A stretch of DNA of 64,000 bases, taken from positions 62,001 through 126,000 of the forward strand of contig NZ_JAGMUL010000026.1 in NCBI RefSeq assembly GCF_019049285.1, written 5' to 3'. How positions within the stretch are numbered: position 1 is the stretch's first letter; each line of letters begins with the position of its first letter. Both the position numbers and the translations under genes were made by a program. Source of the stretch: Streptomyces sp. AC550_RSS872. Lineage in GTDB: Bacteria; Actinomycetota; Actinomycetes; Streptomycetales; Streptomycetaceae. The notes beneath the pieces are model-generated. The model saw only the letters and a program-made list of their open reading frames with translations, searched no databases and had not been told where the DNA came from. Below are positions 8,639-17,320 of this stretch, piece by piece.

Positions 8639-9979
8639 ATGAGTCCCCCTGTCGCTCCCCCGGGATGGAGCCGCTGGCTGGTTCCGCCCGCCGCTCTGTC
8701 GGTTCATCTGTCCATCGGCCAGGCCTACGCCTGGAGCGTGTTCAAGCCGCCGCTCGAATCCGCCCTCGATCTGAGCGGCACACAGAGCGCGCTGCCGTTC
8801 CAGCTCGGCATCGTCATGCTCGGCCTGTCGGCCGCGTTCGGCGGCACGCTGGTGGAGCGCAACGGGCCGCGCTGGGCCATGACGGTCGCCCTGATCTGCT
8901 TCTCGTCCGGCTTCCTGCTCTCCGCGCTGGGCGCCGCCACCGAGCAGTACTGGCTGATCGTCCTCGGTTACGGCTTCGTCGGCGGCATCGGCCTCGGCAT
9001 CGGCTACATCTCGCCCGTGTCGACGCTCATCAAGTGGTTCCCGGACCGGCCCGGCATGGCCACCGGCATCGCCATCATGGGCTTCGGCGGCGGTGCGCTC
9101 ATCGCCTCGCCCTGGTCGGCGCAGATGCTGGAGTCGTTCGGCAGCGACAGCTCCGGGATCGCGCTGGCGTTCCTGGTGCACGGACTCTCGTACGCCGTCT
9201 TCATGCTGCTGGGCGTGCTGCTGGTCCGCGTGCCGCGCACCGAGAAGCCCGCCGGCGACGGACCCAGTGCGGTCGACGGGCCGCAGGTGTCCGCCCGCAG
9301 CGCCGTGCGCACCCCGCAGTTCTGGTGCCTGTGGGTCGTGCTCTGCATGAACGTGACCGCGGGAATCGGCATCCTGGAGAAGGCCGTGCCGATGATCACG
9401 GACTTCTTCACGAACACCTCCACACCGGTGTCGGTGTCGGCCGCGGCCGGCTTCGTCGCGCTCCTGTCCGCCGCCAACATGGCCGGCCGGATCGGCTGGT
9501 CGTCGACGTCCGACCTGATCGGACGCAAGAACATCTACCGGCTGTACCTGGGCGCGGGCGCGCTGATGTACGGCCTGATCGCGCTGGCCGGCGATTCGTC
9601 GAAGCCGCTGTTCATCCTGTGCGCACTGGTGATCCTCTCCTTCTACGGCGGCGGCTTCGCGACGATCCCCGCCTATCTGAAGGACCTCTTCGGCACCTAC
9701 CAGGTCGGCGCCATCCACGGGCGGCTGCTCACCGCCTGGTCCACGGCCGGCGTCCTCGGGCCGCTGATCGTGAACTGGATCGCCGACCGGCAGGAGGAGG
9801 CGGGCAAGGACGGCGCCTCCCTCTACACGATGTCCCTGTTCATCATGATCGGGCTGCTCGCCGTCGGCTTCGTCGCCAACGAACTCGTCCGGCCCGTCCA
9901 CCCGCGCCATCACGTTCCCGTTCCGGCGTCGGAGGAGAAGCCGAAGGAGAAGGAGGCCGCCGATGTCCAGCAGCAGTAG
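8639..9979 (+). CDS. MFS transporter, oxalate/formate antiporter (OFA) family
   Basis: A 446-residue, 12-helix major facilitator of the OxlT/YhjX-type family, expected in the cytoplasmic membrane and predicted to exchange oxalate, formate or a related carboxylate. The start segment LSVHLSIGQAYAWSVFKPPL matches OFA helix 1; the loop motif LIKWFPDRPGMATGIAIMGFG and the second-half block SAANMAGRIGWSSTSDLIGRK are typical. The C-terminus is charged and Lys/Glu-rich. The ATG at 8639 was chosen by homology; no good ribosome-binding site precedes it, so an upstream GTG is not excluded. It diverges from the formate dehydrogenase operon, and its stop overlaps the start of a 43-aa partner. Substrate is inferred from family and context. 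Confidence 0.85.
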   Translation: MSPPVAPPGWSRWLVPPAALSVHLSIGQAYAWSVFKPPLESALDLSGTQSALPFQLGIVMLGLSAAFGGTLVERNGPRWAMTVALICFSSGFLLSALGAATEQYWLIVLGYGFVGGIGLGIGYISPVSTLIKWFPDRPGMATGIAIMGFGGGALIASPWSAQMLESFGSDSSGIALAFLVHGLSYAVFMLLGVLLVRVPRTEKPAGDGPSAVDGPQVSARSAVRTPQFWCLWVVLCMNVTAGIGILEKAVPMITDFFTNTSTPVSVSAAAGFVALLSAANMAGRIGWSSTSDLIGRKNIYRLYLGAGALMYGLIALAGDSSKPLFILCALVILSFYGGGFATIPAYLKDLFGTYQVGAIHGRLLTAWSTAGVLGPLIVNWIADRQEEAGKDGASLYTMSLFIMIGLLAVGFVANELVRPVHPRHHVPVPASEEKPKEKEAADVQQQ

Positions 9980-10094
9980 CACTCCGCCGGGCCGACGGGG
10001 GCTGATCGCCTTTGCCTGGGTATGGGTGGGGGTACCGCTCGCGTACGGGCTCTACGAACTCGTACAGAAGGCGGCCCAGCTGTTCACCAGGTAG
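9963..10094 (+). CDS. MFS transporter small subunit, 43 aa
   Basis: ATG at 9963 lies inside the end of the OFA transporter gene (17-nt overlap) and the frame runs to TAG at 10092-10094. The product has a hydrophilic Ser-rich start (MSSSSSTPPGRRG), one membrane segment (LIAFAWVWVGVPLAYGLYEL) and a short positively charged tail. Tiny single-helix proteins of this form are found directly after OFA transporters in actinomycetes and are annotated as MFS transporter small subunits. The overlap implies translational coupling and co-assembly. Its function in transport has not, to my knowledge, been worked out. Confidence 0.8.
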   Translation: MSSSSSTPPGRRGLIAFAWVWVGVPLAYGLYELVQKAAQLFTR

Positions 10095-10254
10095 GTGCGG
10101 GGTAGGTGTTCGGAAGTTGTCCGGGCGTCCGATGGTCTGAGGGAAGCTGACAAGACGGGCGCCTGTTTCCTGTGGCATCACCTGCACCCGTACCCGTGAG
10201 TCACTGATCAGACTGGTGAATCCCGCTACCCAAGGCCCGAGGGGATCACCAAGC

Positions 10255-11193
10255 ATGAACGGCTCGCGCATCGCCGCAGTCGGCCACTATCAGCCCGCCA
10301 AGGTACTCACCAACGAGGACCTGGCGGGCATGGTCGACACCAGTGACGAGTGGATCACATCCCGGGTGGGCATCCGTACGCGCCACATCGCCGGGCCCGA
10401 CGAGCCGGTCGACGAGCTGGCCGCGCACGCCGCCGCGAAGGCGCTCGCCGCCGCGGGACTCGCGCCCGGCGACATCGACCTGGTCCTGGTCGCCACCTCC
10501 ACCGCGATCGACCGCTCCCCGAACATGGCCGCCCGGGTCGCGGCCCGGATCGGCATCCCCTCGCCGGCCGCGATGGACGTCAACGTCGTCTGCGCCGGTT
10601 TCACCCACGCGCTGGCCACCGCCGACCACGCCGTCCGGGCGGGGGCCGCGGCCCGGGCGCTGGTGATCGGCGCGGACAAGATGTCCGACGTGACCGACTG
10701 GAGCGACCGTACGACCTGTGTGCTGGTCGGCGACGGAGCAGGCGCGGCCGTCGTGGAGGCCTCCGAGGAGGCCGGCATCGGGCCGGTGCTGTGGGGGTCG
10801 GTGCCCGAGATGGGGCACGCGGTGCGCATCGAGGGGCAGCCGGCGCGGTTCGCCCAGGAGGGACAGAGCGTCTACCGCTGGGCGACCACGCAGCTTCCGG
10901 CCATCGCCCGCCGGGCCTGCGAACGCGCCGGCCTCGCGCCCGAGGACCTCGCCGGGGTCGTCCTGCACCAGGCCAACCTGCGCATCATCGAGCCCCTCGC
11001 GCTCAAGCTCGGCGCGGTCAACGCCGTCGTCGCGCGCGATGTCTCCGAGTCCGGGAACACCTCGGCGGCGAGCATTCCGCTGGCGTTCTCCAAGCTCGTG
11101 GAACAAGGGAGGATCTCGTCCGGGGACCCGGTGCTGCTGTTCGGGTTCGGCGGAAACCTGTCGTACGCCGGGCAGGTCGTGCGCTGCCCCTGA
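10255..11193 (+). CDS. Beta-ketoacyl-ACP synthase III (FabH-like)
   Basis: A 312-residue KAS III enzyme, which condenses an acyl-CoA starter with malonyl-ACP or transfers acyl groups. The catalytic triad is visible: Cys113 in NVVCAGF, His238 in VLHQANLRI and Asn268 in SESGNTSAAS. The N-terminus TNEDLAGMVDTSDEWITSRVGI is standard for FabH. The ATG at 10255 follows GAGGGG by about ten bases. It stands alone, without an acyl carrier protein, FabD or FabF gene, between the OFA transporter and GntR regulator, so it is not the housekeeping fatty-acid copy. Whether it belongs to the oxalate regulon or merely sits there is unclear. Confidence 0.88.
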   Translation: MNGSRIAAVGHYQPAKVLTNEDLAGMVDTSDEWITSRVGIRTRHIAGPDEPVDELAAHAAAKALAAAGLAPGDIDLVLVATSTAIDRSPNMAARVAARIGIPSPAAMDVNVVCAGFTHALATADHAVRAGAAARALVIGADKMSDVTDWSDRTTCVLVGDGAGAAVVEASEEAGIGPVLWGSVPEMGHAVRIEGQPARFAQEGQSVYRWATTQLPAIARRACERAGLAPEDLAGVVLHQANLRIIEPLALKLGAVNAVVARDVSESGNTSAASIPLAFSKLVEQGRISSGDPVLLFGFGGNLSYAGQVVRCP

Positions 11194-11277
11194 CGTCGCC
11201 GCCGTCGGCCTCCGGCGGTCCCTGACGCGGATGTGACGTGGCCGACTCCACGGTTCCCTGGCCTTTGTGCGCCGTAG

Positions 11278-11289
11278 ACTGTAGACGAA
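11278..11289 (+). promoter_or_regulatory. Putative GntR operator upstream of gntR
   Basis: ACTGTAGACGAA lies 77 bp before the GntR start codon. It matches the fdh/MFS copy (ACTGTAGACAAT) at 10 of 12 positions and the ThDP-enzyme/sucC copy (ACAGTCGACGAA) at 10 of 12. This suggests autoregulation. Confidence 0.55.
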
Positions 11290-11365
11290 AGACAATCGAT
11301 ACTGGCCTTCCGTGACGGTCGGCTACCGGATGCAGTCGCCCGGCGTTCGCCCAGGAGGGGGACCG

Positions 11366-12043
11366 ATGTTGTCGACAGGACTGCCGCAGGGTGCGGTGCC
11401 CAAGCTCGAACGGCCCGGCCCGCTGCGCGACCGTGTCTACGAGGCGCTGCTCGAACTCATCACCACCCGCGCCCTCCAGCCGGGCCAGCATCTGGTCGAG
11501 AGCGAACTGGCAGGTCACCTCGGTGTGTCGCGGCAGCCGGTGCGCGAGGCGCTCCAGCGGTTGAACACCGAGGGCTGGGTCGATCTGCGGCCCGCGCAGG
11601 GCGCGTTCGTGCACGAGCCGACGGAGGAGGAGGCCGACCAGCTCCTCACCGTGCGTACGCTGCTGGAGGCCGAGGCCGCCCGGCTCGCCGCCGCCCATGC
11701 CGACAAGGCCGGCATCGCGGCCCTGGAGGAGCTGTGCGCGGAGGGCGAGAAGGCCGTCGCCGCCGATGACGTGGACGCCGCCGTCGCCCTCAACGCCCGC
11801 TTCCACGCGAAGATCATGGACCTCGCGGGCAACACGGTCCTCGCCGAGCTGGCCACCCAGGTCGACCGCCGCGTCCGCTGGTACTACACGCCGGTCGCCC
11901 GCCGGCGCGGGCAGCAGTCCTGGATCGAACACCGGGGCATGATCGCCGCGATCACCGACCGGGACGAGCGGCGCGCCACCGAGCTGATGCGGGAACACAC
12001 CGAGCACACGCGACGGTCGTACCACGCACGGGCCAAGTCCTGA
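11366..12043 (+). CDS. GntR-family (FCD) transcriptional regulator
   Basis: A 225-residue regulator with an N-terminal winged helix-turn-helix (about 10-75; LRDRVYEALLELITTRALQP, then HLGVSRQPVREALQRLNTEG) and a C-terminal all-helical FCD ligand domain with the Arg-rich metal/acid-binding pattern (RTLLEAEAARLAA, NARFHAKIMDLAGN, EHRGMIAAI). FCD members usually sense small organic acids. ATG at 11366 follows AGGAGGGG; an upstream in-frame GTG at 11312 has no such support. A motif copy lies 77 bp upstream, and another (CCTGTCGACAAC on the minus strand, 11368-11379) overlaps the first codons, so the gene may repress itself. It is the best candidate controller of the oxalate/formate genes here. 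Confidence 0.85.
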   Translation: MLSTGLPQGAVPKLERPGPLRDRVYEALLELITTRALQPGQHLVESELAGHLGVSRQPVREALQRLNTEGWVDLRPAQGAFVHEPTEEEADQLLTVRTLLEAEAARLAAAHADKAGIAALEELCAEGEKAVAADDVDAAVALNARFHAKIMDLAGNTVLAELATQVDRRVRWYYTPVARRRGQQSWIEHRGMIAAITDRDERRATELMREHTEHTRRSYHARAKS

Positions 12044-12046
12044 GAT

Positions 12047-12145
12047 CCGCAGCGGTGTTCAGGACCGCAGCGGTGTTCAGGACCGCAGCGGAGCTGTGTT
12101 GCACAGCCCTCTGCGTCTGAGCCTGGCCCCCTGCGTCTGAGCCTG
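12047..12145. repeat. Two families of short tandem repeats between gntR and the ROK gene
   Basis: An 18-bp unit (CCGCAGCGGTGTTCAGGA) is repeated at 12047-12064 and 12065-12082 and begun a third time. A 15-bp unit (CTGCGTCTGAGCCTG) occurs at 12111-12125 and 12131-12145, 20 bp apart. The core GTGTTCAGGAC of the first unit recurs at 20491-20501, before the ThuA-domain gene. Confidence 0.7.
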
Positions 12146-12192
12146 CATCCGTGCCCGCGCCCTACCGGTTCGTCGGACGGGCTCGATCTCGC

Positions 12193-12217
12193 CTTTGTCC
12201 TGTGAGTGGAGAAAGTT
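12193..12217 (+). promoter_or_regulatory. Bipartite element shared with the ThuA-gene promoter
   Basis: CTTTGTCC and GAAAGTT are separated by exactly 10 bp. The same two words with the same spacing occur at 20408-20432. The halves are loosely inverted (CTTTnnCC versus GGnAAAG), as expected for a dimeric regulator. It lies about 125 bp before the ROK gene, whose product is the natural candidate. Confidence 0.55.
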
Positions 12218-12340
12218 GACGGCAATCTCTGCGCAACTTCTTCCCACTCCGTGCGGCCGCTGCTACGTTCCCCTCGAAAGCAGGCCACCGAGGTGGCCGA
12301 AACCCGGCGCGCACAGGCCGAATGAGGCGGGGAGGGGCTC

Positions 12341-13531
12341 GTGAGACGTATGACCGCGCGACCCGCGAACGCCCATCAGGCACGACTGCTCAAGCTGTTG
12401 CGCGACGGCGGACCCAACTCCCGGGCCCAGCTGGGCGATCAGATCGACCTCTCACGGTCCAAGCTGGCCGTGGAGGTGGACCGGCTGCTGGAGACGGGCC
12501 TGGTCGTGGCCGACGGACTCGCCGCCTCGCGCGGCGGGCGCCGCTCCCACAACGTCCGGCTCAACCCCGGGCTGCGTTTCCTCGGCGTCGACATCGGCGC
12601 GACCTCGGTCGACGTCGCCGTCACCAACGCCGAACTGGAGATCCTCGGACACCTCAACCAGCCCATGGACGTCCGCGAGGGCCCGGTCGCGGTCTTCGAG
12701 CAAGTCCTGTCCATGGCAGCGAAGTTGAGGGCCTCCGGGCTCGTGGAAGGGTTCGACGGCGCCGGCATCGGCGTCCCCGGCCCTGTCCGCTTCCCCGAGG
12801 GCGTCCCCGTGGCGCCGCCGATCATGCCGGGCTGGGACGGCTTCCCCGTGCGGGAGGCGCTCAGCCAGGAGCTCGGCTGCCCGGTCATGGTCGACAACGA
12901 CGTGAACCTCATGGCGATGGGGGAGCAGCACGCGGGCGTCGCACGCTCCGTGGGCGACTTCCTCTGCGTCAAGATCGGCACCGGCATCGGCTGCGGCATC
13001 GTCGCGGGCGGTGACGTCCACCGCGGTGTCACCGGCAGCGCGGGCGACATCGGGCACATCCAGGCCGTGTCCGACGGACGGCCCTGCGCCTGCGGCAACC
13101 GGGGCTGTCTGGAGGCCCACTTCAGCGGGGCGGCCCTCGCCCGGGACGCCGTGGAGGCGGCCCAGCAGGGGCTGTCGGAGGAACTCGCCTCGCGACTGGA
13201 GGCGAACGGCACCCTCACCGGCGTCGACGTCGCCGCCGCGGCCGCCGCCGGTGACGCCACCGCGCTCGACCTGATCCGAGAGGGCGGCAACCGCGTCGGC
13301 CAGGTCATCGCCGGACTCGTCAGTTTCTTCAACCCCGGCCTGGTGGTGATCGGCGGCGGGGTGACCGGCCTCGGCCACAACCTGCTCGCCGCGATCCGCA
13401 CCCAGGTCTACCGCCAGTCGCTGCCTCTGGCGACCGGCAACCTCCCCATTGTCCTGGGCGAGTTGGGCCCCACCGCCGGCGTCATCGGCGCGGCCCGGCT
13501 CATCAGCGACCACCTGTTCTCACCCGCGTAA
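12341..13531 (+). CDS. ROK-family transcriptional regulator
   Basis: A 396-residue repressor of the ROK type. An N-terminal winged helix (about 10-75; ARLLKLLRDGGPNSRAQLGD, DLSRSKLAVEVDRLLETGLV) is joined to a sugar-kinase-like domain with the ATP-type motif GVDIGATSVDVAV, the sugar-site sequence VDNDVNLMAMGE, and the ROK zinc signature CACGNRGCLEAH. ROK repressors bind a sugar or sugar phosphate and release DNA. GTG at 12341 and ATG at 12350 are both near GGGGAGGGG. It precedes a ribose-type ABC importer on the same strand with 154 bp between, typical of a local sugar regulator. A shared bipartite element upstream of it and of the ThuA gene suggests it controls more than the importer. Confidence 0.9.
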   Translation: MRRMTARPANAHQARLLKLLRDGGPNSRAQLGDQIDLSRSKLAVEVDRLLETGLVVADGLAASRGGRRSHNVRLNPGLRFLGVDIGATSVDVAVTNAELEILGHLNQPMDVREGPVAVFEQVLSMAAKLRASGLVEGFDGAGIGVPGPVRFPEGVPVAPPIMPGWDGFPVREALSQELGCPVMVDNDVNLMAMGEQHAGVARSVGDFLCVKIGTGIGCGIVAGGDVHRGVTGSAGDIGHIQAVSDGRPCACGNRGCLEAHFSGAALARDAVEAAQQGLSEELASRLEANGTLTGVDVAAAAAAGDATALDLIREGGNRVGQVIAGLVSFFNPGLVVIGGGVTGLGHNLLAAIRTQVYRQSLPLATGNLPIVLGELGPTAGVIGAARLISDHLFSPA

Positions 13532-13560
13532 GCCACCCGTTCGGCACGGCTCACCCGCAC

Positions 13561-13655
13561 CACCCGCTGCTCCGCCCTGCCCTGCTCTGCTCCGCTCTGC
13601 TCTGCTCTGCACCGCTCTGCTCTGTCTCGTCCTGCTCTGCCTCGCCCTGCCCTGA
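13561..13655 (+). repeat. Low-complexity CTGCT/CTCTG repeat
   Basis: About 95 bp of imperfect 5-bp pyrimidine-rich repeats (CTGCT, CTCTG variants) between the ROK stop and the ABC ATPase start. It has no coding support. Slippage-generated sequence is the simplest explanation; an effect on leader mRNA structure is possible but not shown. Confidence 0.6.
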
Positions 13656-13685
13656 ACCGGCCCGCACGCCCGCCAAGGGGACCTC

Positions 13686-15206
13686 ATGGCACCAGAACCA
13701 ACGCTGCTCAGCATGAACGGCATCACCAAGTCGTTCCCCGGAGTCCGCGCCCTCGACGGCGTCGATCTCGACGTCCAGGCCGGTGAAGTGCACTGCCTGC
13801 TCGGCCAGAACGGCGCCGGCAAGTCCACCCTCATCAAGGTCCTGGCCGGCGCCCACCAGCCCGACACCGGCACCATCCGCTGGCGCGGCGAGGAGGTCAC
13901 CCTCCGCTCGCCGATCGCCGCGATGCGCCTCGGTATCGCCACCATCTACCAGGAACTCGACCTGGTCGAGCACCTGTCGGTGGCCGAGAACGTCCACCTC
14001 GGCCATGAACCCACGGCCGCCGGCTTCGTCGTACGCGGAAAGGTCGCGCGAGAATCAACCGCCGCGCTGCTCAAGCGACTTGGGCATCCCGAGATCGACC
14101 CCGCACGCCTGGTCGGGGACCTGTCGGCGGCCCAGCAGCAGATCGTGTCGATGGCCCGGGCGCTCTCCCACGACGTACGGCTGATCGTGATGGACGAGCC
14201 GTCCGCCGCCCTGGACCCGGACGAGGTCGACAACCTCTTTCGCATCGTCGGCGACCTCACCTCCGCCGGCGTCGCCGTCGTCTACATCTCCCACCGCCTC
14301 GAGGAGATCCGCCGGATCGGCGACCGGGTGACGGTGCTGAAGGACGGGCGGGCCGTGGCGGGCGGGCTTCCGGCGAAGACGACGCCGACACGGGACGTCG
14401 TGGCGATGATGACGGGACGCAACGTCGAGTACGTCTTCCCCGAGCGGCCGAAGAAGGACGCGACGGGCGGCAAGACGCTGCTGGAGGTGCGGGGACTCGC
14501 CCGGCACGGGGAGTTCGAGCCCCTCGACCTGAGCGTGCGACCCGGGGAGATCGTCGGTCTCGCGGGCCTGGTCGGCTCGGGGCGTTCCGAGATCCTGGAG
14601 ACGATCTACGGGGCCAGGAAACCCAGCGCCGGTCAAGTCCTCGTGGACGGACGGGCGTTGAAGCCCGGCAGCGTGCGGGCCGCCGTGCGCGCCGGACTCG
14701 GGCTCGCCCCCGAGGAACGCAAGGCGCAGGCGCTGCTGATGCTGGAGTCCGTCACCCGCAACGTCTCCGTCTCCTCCATGTCCCGCTTCTCACACGGCGG
14801 CTGGGTCGACCGGGCCGCCGAACTGGGAGCCGCACGGGCCGCGACCCGCGAGCTGTCGCTGCGGCCCGACAACCCGAACGTGCCCGTGCGCACGCTCTCC
14901 GGCGGCAACCAGCAGAAAGCCGTCCTGGCCCGCTGGCTGCTGCGCGGCTGCCGCGTCCTGTTGCTCGACGAACCCACCCGCGGGGTCGACGTCGGCGCCC
15001 GTGCCGAGCTGTACGCGGTCGTCCGACGACTGGCCGACGAAGGCCTCGCCGTCCTCCTGGTCTCCAGCGAGGTGCCCGAAGTGCTGGGCCTCGCCGACCG
15101 CGTCCTGGTCCTGCGCGAAGGCCGCGTCGTCCACACGGCACCGGCCCGCGAACTCGACGAACACCGCGTACTCGACCTCGTCATGGAAGGAAGCCCGGCG
15201 TCATGA
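13686..15206 (+). CDS. Sugar ABC transporter ATP-binding protein (RbsA/MglA type, two ABC domains)
   Basis: A 506-residue tandem ATPase powering import of a monosaccharide or cyclitol. Domain 1 has Walker A GQNGAGKST, a degenerate signature DLSAAQQQ and Walker B LIVMDEPSAAL. Domain 2 (from about 260) has the altered Walker A region GLVGSGRSE, signature LSGGNQQKAVLARWLL and Walker B VLLLDEPTRGVDVG. This asymmetry is standard for the CUT2 carbohydrate family, where the second site is impaired. The ATG at 13686 follows AAGGGG. The gene overlaps the permease by 4 nt. With the permease and binding protein it forms a complete importer; the ligand cannot be read from sequence. Confidence 0.93.
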   Translation: MAPEPTLLSMNGITKSFPGVRALDGVDLDVQAGEVHCLLGQNGAGKSTLIKVLAGAHQPDTGTIRWRGEEVTLRSPIAAMRLGIATIYQELDLVEHLSVAENVHLGHEPTAAGFVVRGKVARESTAALLKRLGHPEIDPARLVGDLSAAQQQIVSMARALSHDVRLIVMDEPSAALDPDEVDNLFRIVGDLTSAGVAVVYISHRLEEIRRIGDRVTVLKDGRAVAGGLPAKTTPTRDVVAMMTGRNVEYVFPERPKKDATGGKTLLEVRGLARHGEFEPLDLSVRPGEIVGLAGLVGSGRSEILETIYGARKPSAGQVLVDGRALKPGSVRAAVRAGLGLAPEERKAQALLMLESVTRNVSVSSMSRFSHGGWVDRAAELGAARAATRELSLRPDNPNVPVRTLSGGNQQKAVLARWLLRGCRVLLLDEPTRGVDVGARAELYAVVRRLADEGLAVLLVSSEVPEVLGLADRVLVLREGRVVHTAPARELDEHRVLDLVMEGSPAS

Positions 15207-16222
15207 CGCAGCACGCCTCCCCGCCCCGGGACAGCACCGGCAAGGTGCCGTCGGCCGGAGCGCCGCCCGCCTGGCGGGGCCTGATGGCCCGCGCCGACGT
15301 GCGCACCCTCTCCCTGCTCGGCGTCCTCGCCGCGCTGATCGTCATTGGCGGCATCACCAAGCCGGACCAGTTCCTGGACACCCGCAACCTCCAACTCGTC
15401 CTCACCCAGGCCTCCGTGATCGGCGTAGTCACCGTCGGCATGACCTTCGTCATCATCTCCGGCGGCATCGACCTGTCCGTCGGCGCGATCGTCGCACTGG
15501 CCTCGGTGTGGGCGACGACGGTGGCCACCCAGGAGTACGGCTTCGCCGGCATCCTCTTCACCGCGGTGATCGTCGGCGTGGGATGCGGCCTGGTGAACGG
15601 AGTGCTGATCGCGTACGGCGCGATGGTCCCGTTCATCGCCACGCTCGCCATGCTGGCCTCCGCGCGCGGCCTGGCGCTCCAGATCACCGACGGCAAGACA
15701 CAGATCGTCAGTGTGCCCTCGGTGCTGGACCTCGGCGAGCGCGACGCGTATGTGCTCGGCATTCCGCCGCTGGTCATGGTGTTCGCGGTCGTGACGATCA
15801 TCGGCTGGCTCGTCCTGAACCGCACGACCTTCGGACGGCGCTCGGTCGCCGTCGGCGGCAACGCGGAGGCGGCCCGGCTCGCCGGTATCGACGTCCGCCG
15901 CCAGCGGCTCTACCTCTATCTGCTGTCCGGCCTGTGCTGCGGCATCGCGGCCTTCATGCTGATCATCCTGTCCGGCTCGGGCCAGAACACCAACGGCAAC
16001 CTCTACGAACTCGACGCCATCGCGGCCGCGATCATCGGCGGCACCCTGCTCAGCGGGGGCCGCGGCACCATCACCGGCTCGGTGCTCGGCGTCCTGATCT
16101 TCACCACGATCACCAACATCTTCGCCCTGAACAACCTGCAGAGCGACGTCCAGCAGATCGCCAAGGGCGCGATCATCGTCGCCGCCGTGCTGGTCCAGCG
16201 CCGTACCGCGAGCACGACCTGA
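15203..16222 (+). CDS. Sugar ABC transporter permease (RbsC type)
   Basis: A 339-residue membrane permease of the ribose/galactose/inositol (CUT2) importer family with about ten hydrophobic segments. The conserved block AVGGNAEAARLAGIDVRRQRL is the usual coupling region, and GGIDLSVGAIVAL and IIGGTLLSGGRGTITGSVLG are family signatures. The first about 30 residues are cytoplasmic. The ATG overlaps the ATPase stop (ATGA). It should pair as a homodimer with the two-domain ATPase and receive ligand from the lipoprotein encoded 17 bp downstream. Confidence 0.93.
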   Translation: MTQHASPPRDSTGKVPSAGAPPAWRGLMARADVRTLSLLGVLAALIVIGGITKPDQFLDTRNLQLVLTQASVIGVVTVGMTFVIISGGIDLSVGAIVALASVWATTVATQEYGFAGILFTAVIVGVGCGLVNGVLIAYGAMVPFIATLAMLASARGLALQITDGKTQIVSVPSVLDLGERDAYVLGIPPLVMVFAVVTIIGWLVLNRTTFGRRSVAVGGNAEAARLAGIDVRRQRLYLYLLSGLCCGIAAFMLIILSGSGQNTNGNLYELDAIAAAIIGGTLLSGGRGTITGSVLGVLIFTTITNIFALNNLQSDVQQIAKGAIIVAAVLVQRRTASTT

Positions 16223-16239
16223 GGAAAGGGTTCACCGTC

Positions 16240-17277
16240 ATGCCAGAGCTCACCAGTCGCAGAGGGCTGCTGTTCGGAACCGCCGCGATAGGCGCCGGTG
16301 CCCTCCTCACAGGTTGCACCAGCAACGAGTCCGGCGACGAGCCGGCCGCCAACGACCAGTCGGCCGCCGACGACAAGCCCGGCAAGGCCGTCACCATCGG
16401 CTTCGCCGGCCCGCAGGCCGACCACGGCTGGCTCAACGCCATCAACGACAACGCCAAGAGCCGGGCCAAGAAGTACTCGGACGTCACCCTGGAGATCACC
16501 GAGGGGTCGAACGACACCGCCGCGCAGATCGGCCAGATCGAGACGCTGATCAACAAGAAGGTCGACGTGCTGGTGGTGCTGCCCGCCGACGGCAAGGCGC
16601 TCACCCAGGTCGGCCTGAAGGCGATGCGCGCGGACATCCCGGTCATCAACCTCGACCGGATCTTCAACACCCCGCAGGCCTACCGCTGCTGGATCGGCGG
16701 CGACAACTACGGCATGGGCCTCAACGCCGGCCACTACATCGGCGAGAAGCTCAAGGGGAAGTCCAACGCCACGGTCATCGAACTGGCCGGCCTGGACAAC
16801 CTCGAACTGACCCAGCAGCGTACCCAGGGCTTCGACGACGCCCTGAAGAACTACCCGAACATCAAGAAGGTGGCCCGGCAGGCGGCCGAGTTCACGGTCG
16901 AGTCCGGGCAGGCCAAGATGGCCCAGCTCCTCCAGGCCCAGTCTAAGTTCGACGCCCTGTGGAACCACGACGACGACCAGGGCGTGGGCGCGCTGCGGGC
17001 CATCGAGCAGGCAGGGCGCGACGACTTCCTCATGGTCGGCGGCGCGGGCGCGCTGTCCGCCTTCCAGGCGATCAAGAGGGACGACGGCGTCCTCAAGGCC
17101 ACCGTCCTGTACCCGCCGACCATGGCGGCGTCCGCGATCGACCTGGCCCGTGCGCTGGGTCAGAGCAAGGGCGTCGGCGGGATGGCCGAGTTCGAGATCC
17201 CGGCTTCGATCACGCTCTACTCGGCGGTGGTCGACAAGGACAACGTCGACCAGTACATGGCCACCGGCTTCAAGTGA
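16240..17277 (+). CDS. Sugar ABC transporter substrate-binding lipoprotein
   Basis: A 345-residue periplasmic-binding-protein-like lipoprotein of the RbsB family. The N-terminus SRRGLLFGTAAIGAGALLTGC joins a twin-arginine motif to a lipobox (LLTGC), so export through Tat followed by lipid anchoring is likely. A low-complexity linker (about 27-50) leads to a type I fold: ITIGFAGPQADHGWLNAIND-like start, INKKVDVLVVLPADGKAL, IPVINLDRIF, and DALWNHDDDQGVGALRAIEQAG near the hinge. DHGWLNAI resembles binding proteins for inositol or other cyclic sugars, but this is only suggestive. A strong hairpin terminator follows, so the ABC operon ends here. Confidence 0.9.
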   Translation: MPELTSRRGLLFGTAAIGAGALLTGCTSNESGDEPAANDQSAADDKPGKAVTIGFAGPQADHGWLNAINDNAKSRAKKYSDVTLEITEGSNDTAAQIGQIETLINKKVDVLVVLPADGKALTQVGLKAMRADIPVINLDRIFNTPQAYRCWIGGDNYGMGLNAGHYIGEKLKGKSNATVIELAGLDNLELTQQRTQGFDDALKNYPNIKKVARQAAEFTVESGQAKMAQLLQAQSKFDALWNHDDDQGVGALRAIEQAGRDDFLMVGGAGALSAFQAIKRDDGVLKATVLYPPTMAASAIDLARALGQSKGVGGMAEFEIPASITLYSAVVDKDNVDQYMATGFK

Positions 17278-17283
17278 GGCGCA

Positions 17284-17320
17284 CCCTGCCCGACGGGGGC
17301 GACGCGTCTGTCGGGCAGGG
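17284..17320 (+). terminator. Terminator of the ABC importer operon
   Basis: CCCTGCCCGAC (17284-17294) pairs perfectly with GTCGGGCAGGG (17310-17320), 7 bp after the binding-protein stop. The stem is 11 bp with a 15-nt loop and no T-tract, as is common in Streptomyces. Confidence 0.75.

Noticed and set aside
8452..10005. Long Arg-rich frame over the OFA transporter
   Set aside because: It is a shifted frame of the transporter gene, which has helices and family motifs in the chosen frame.
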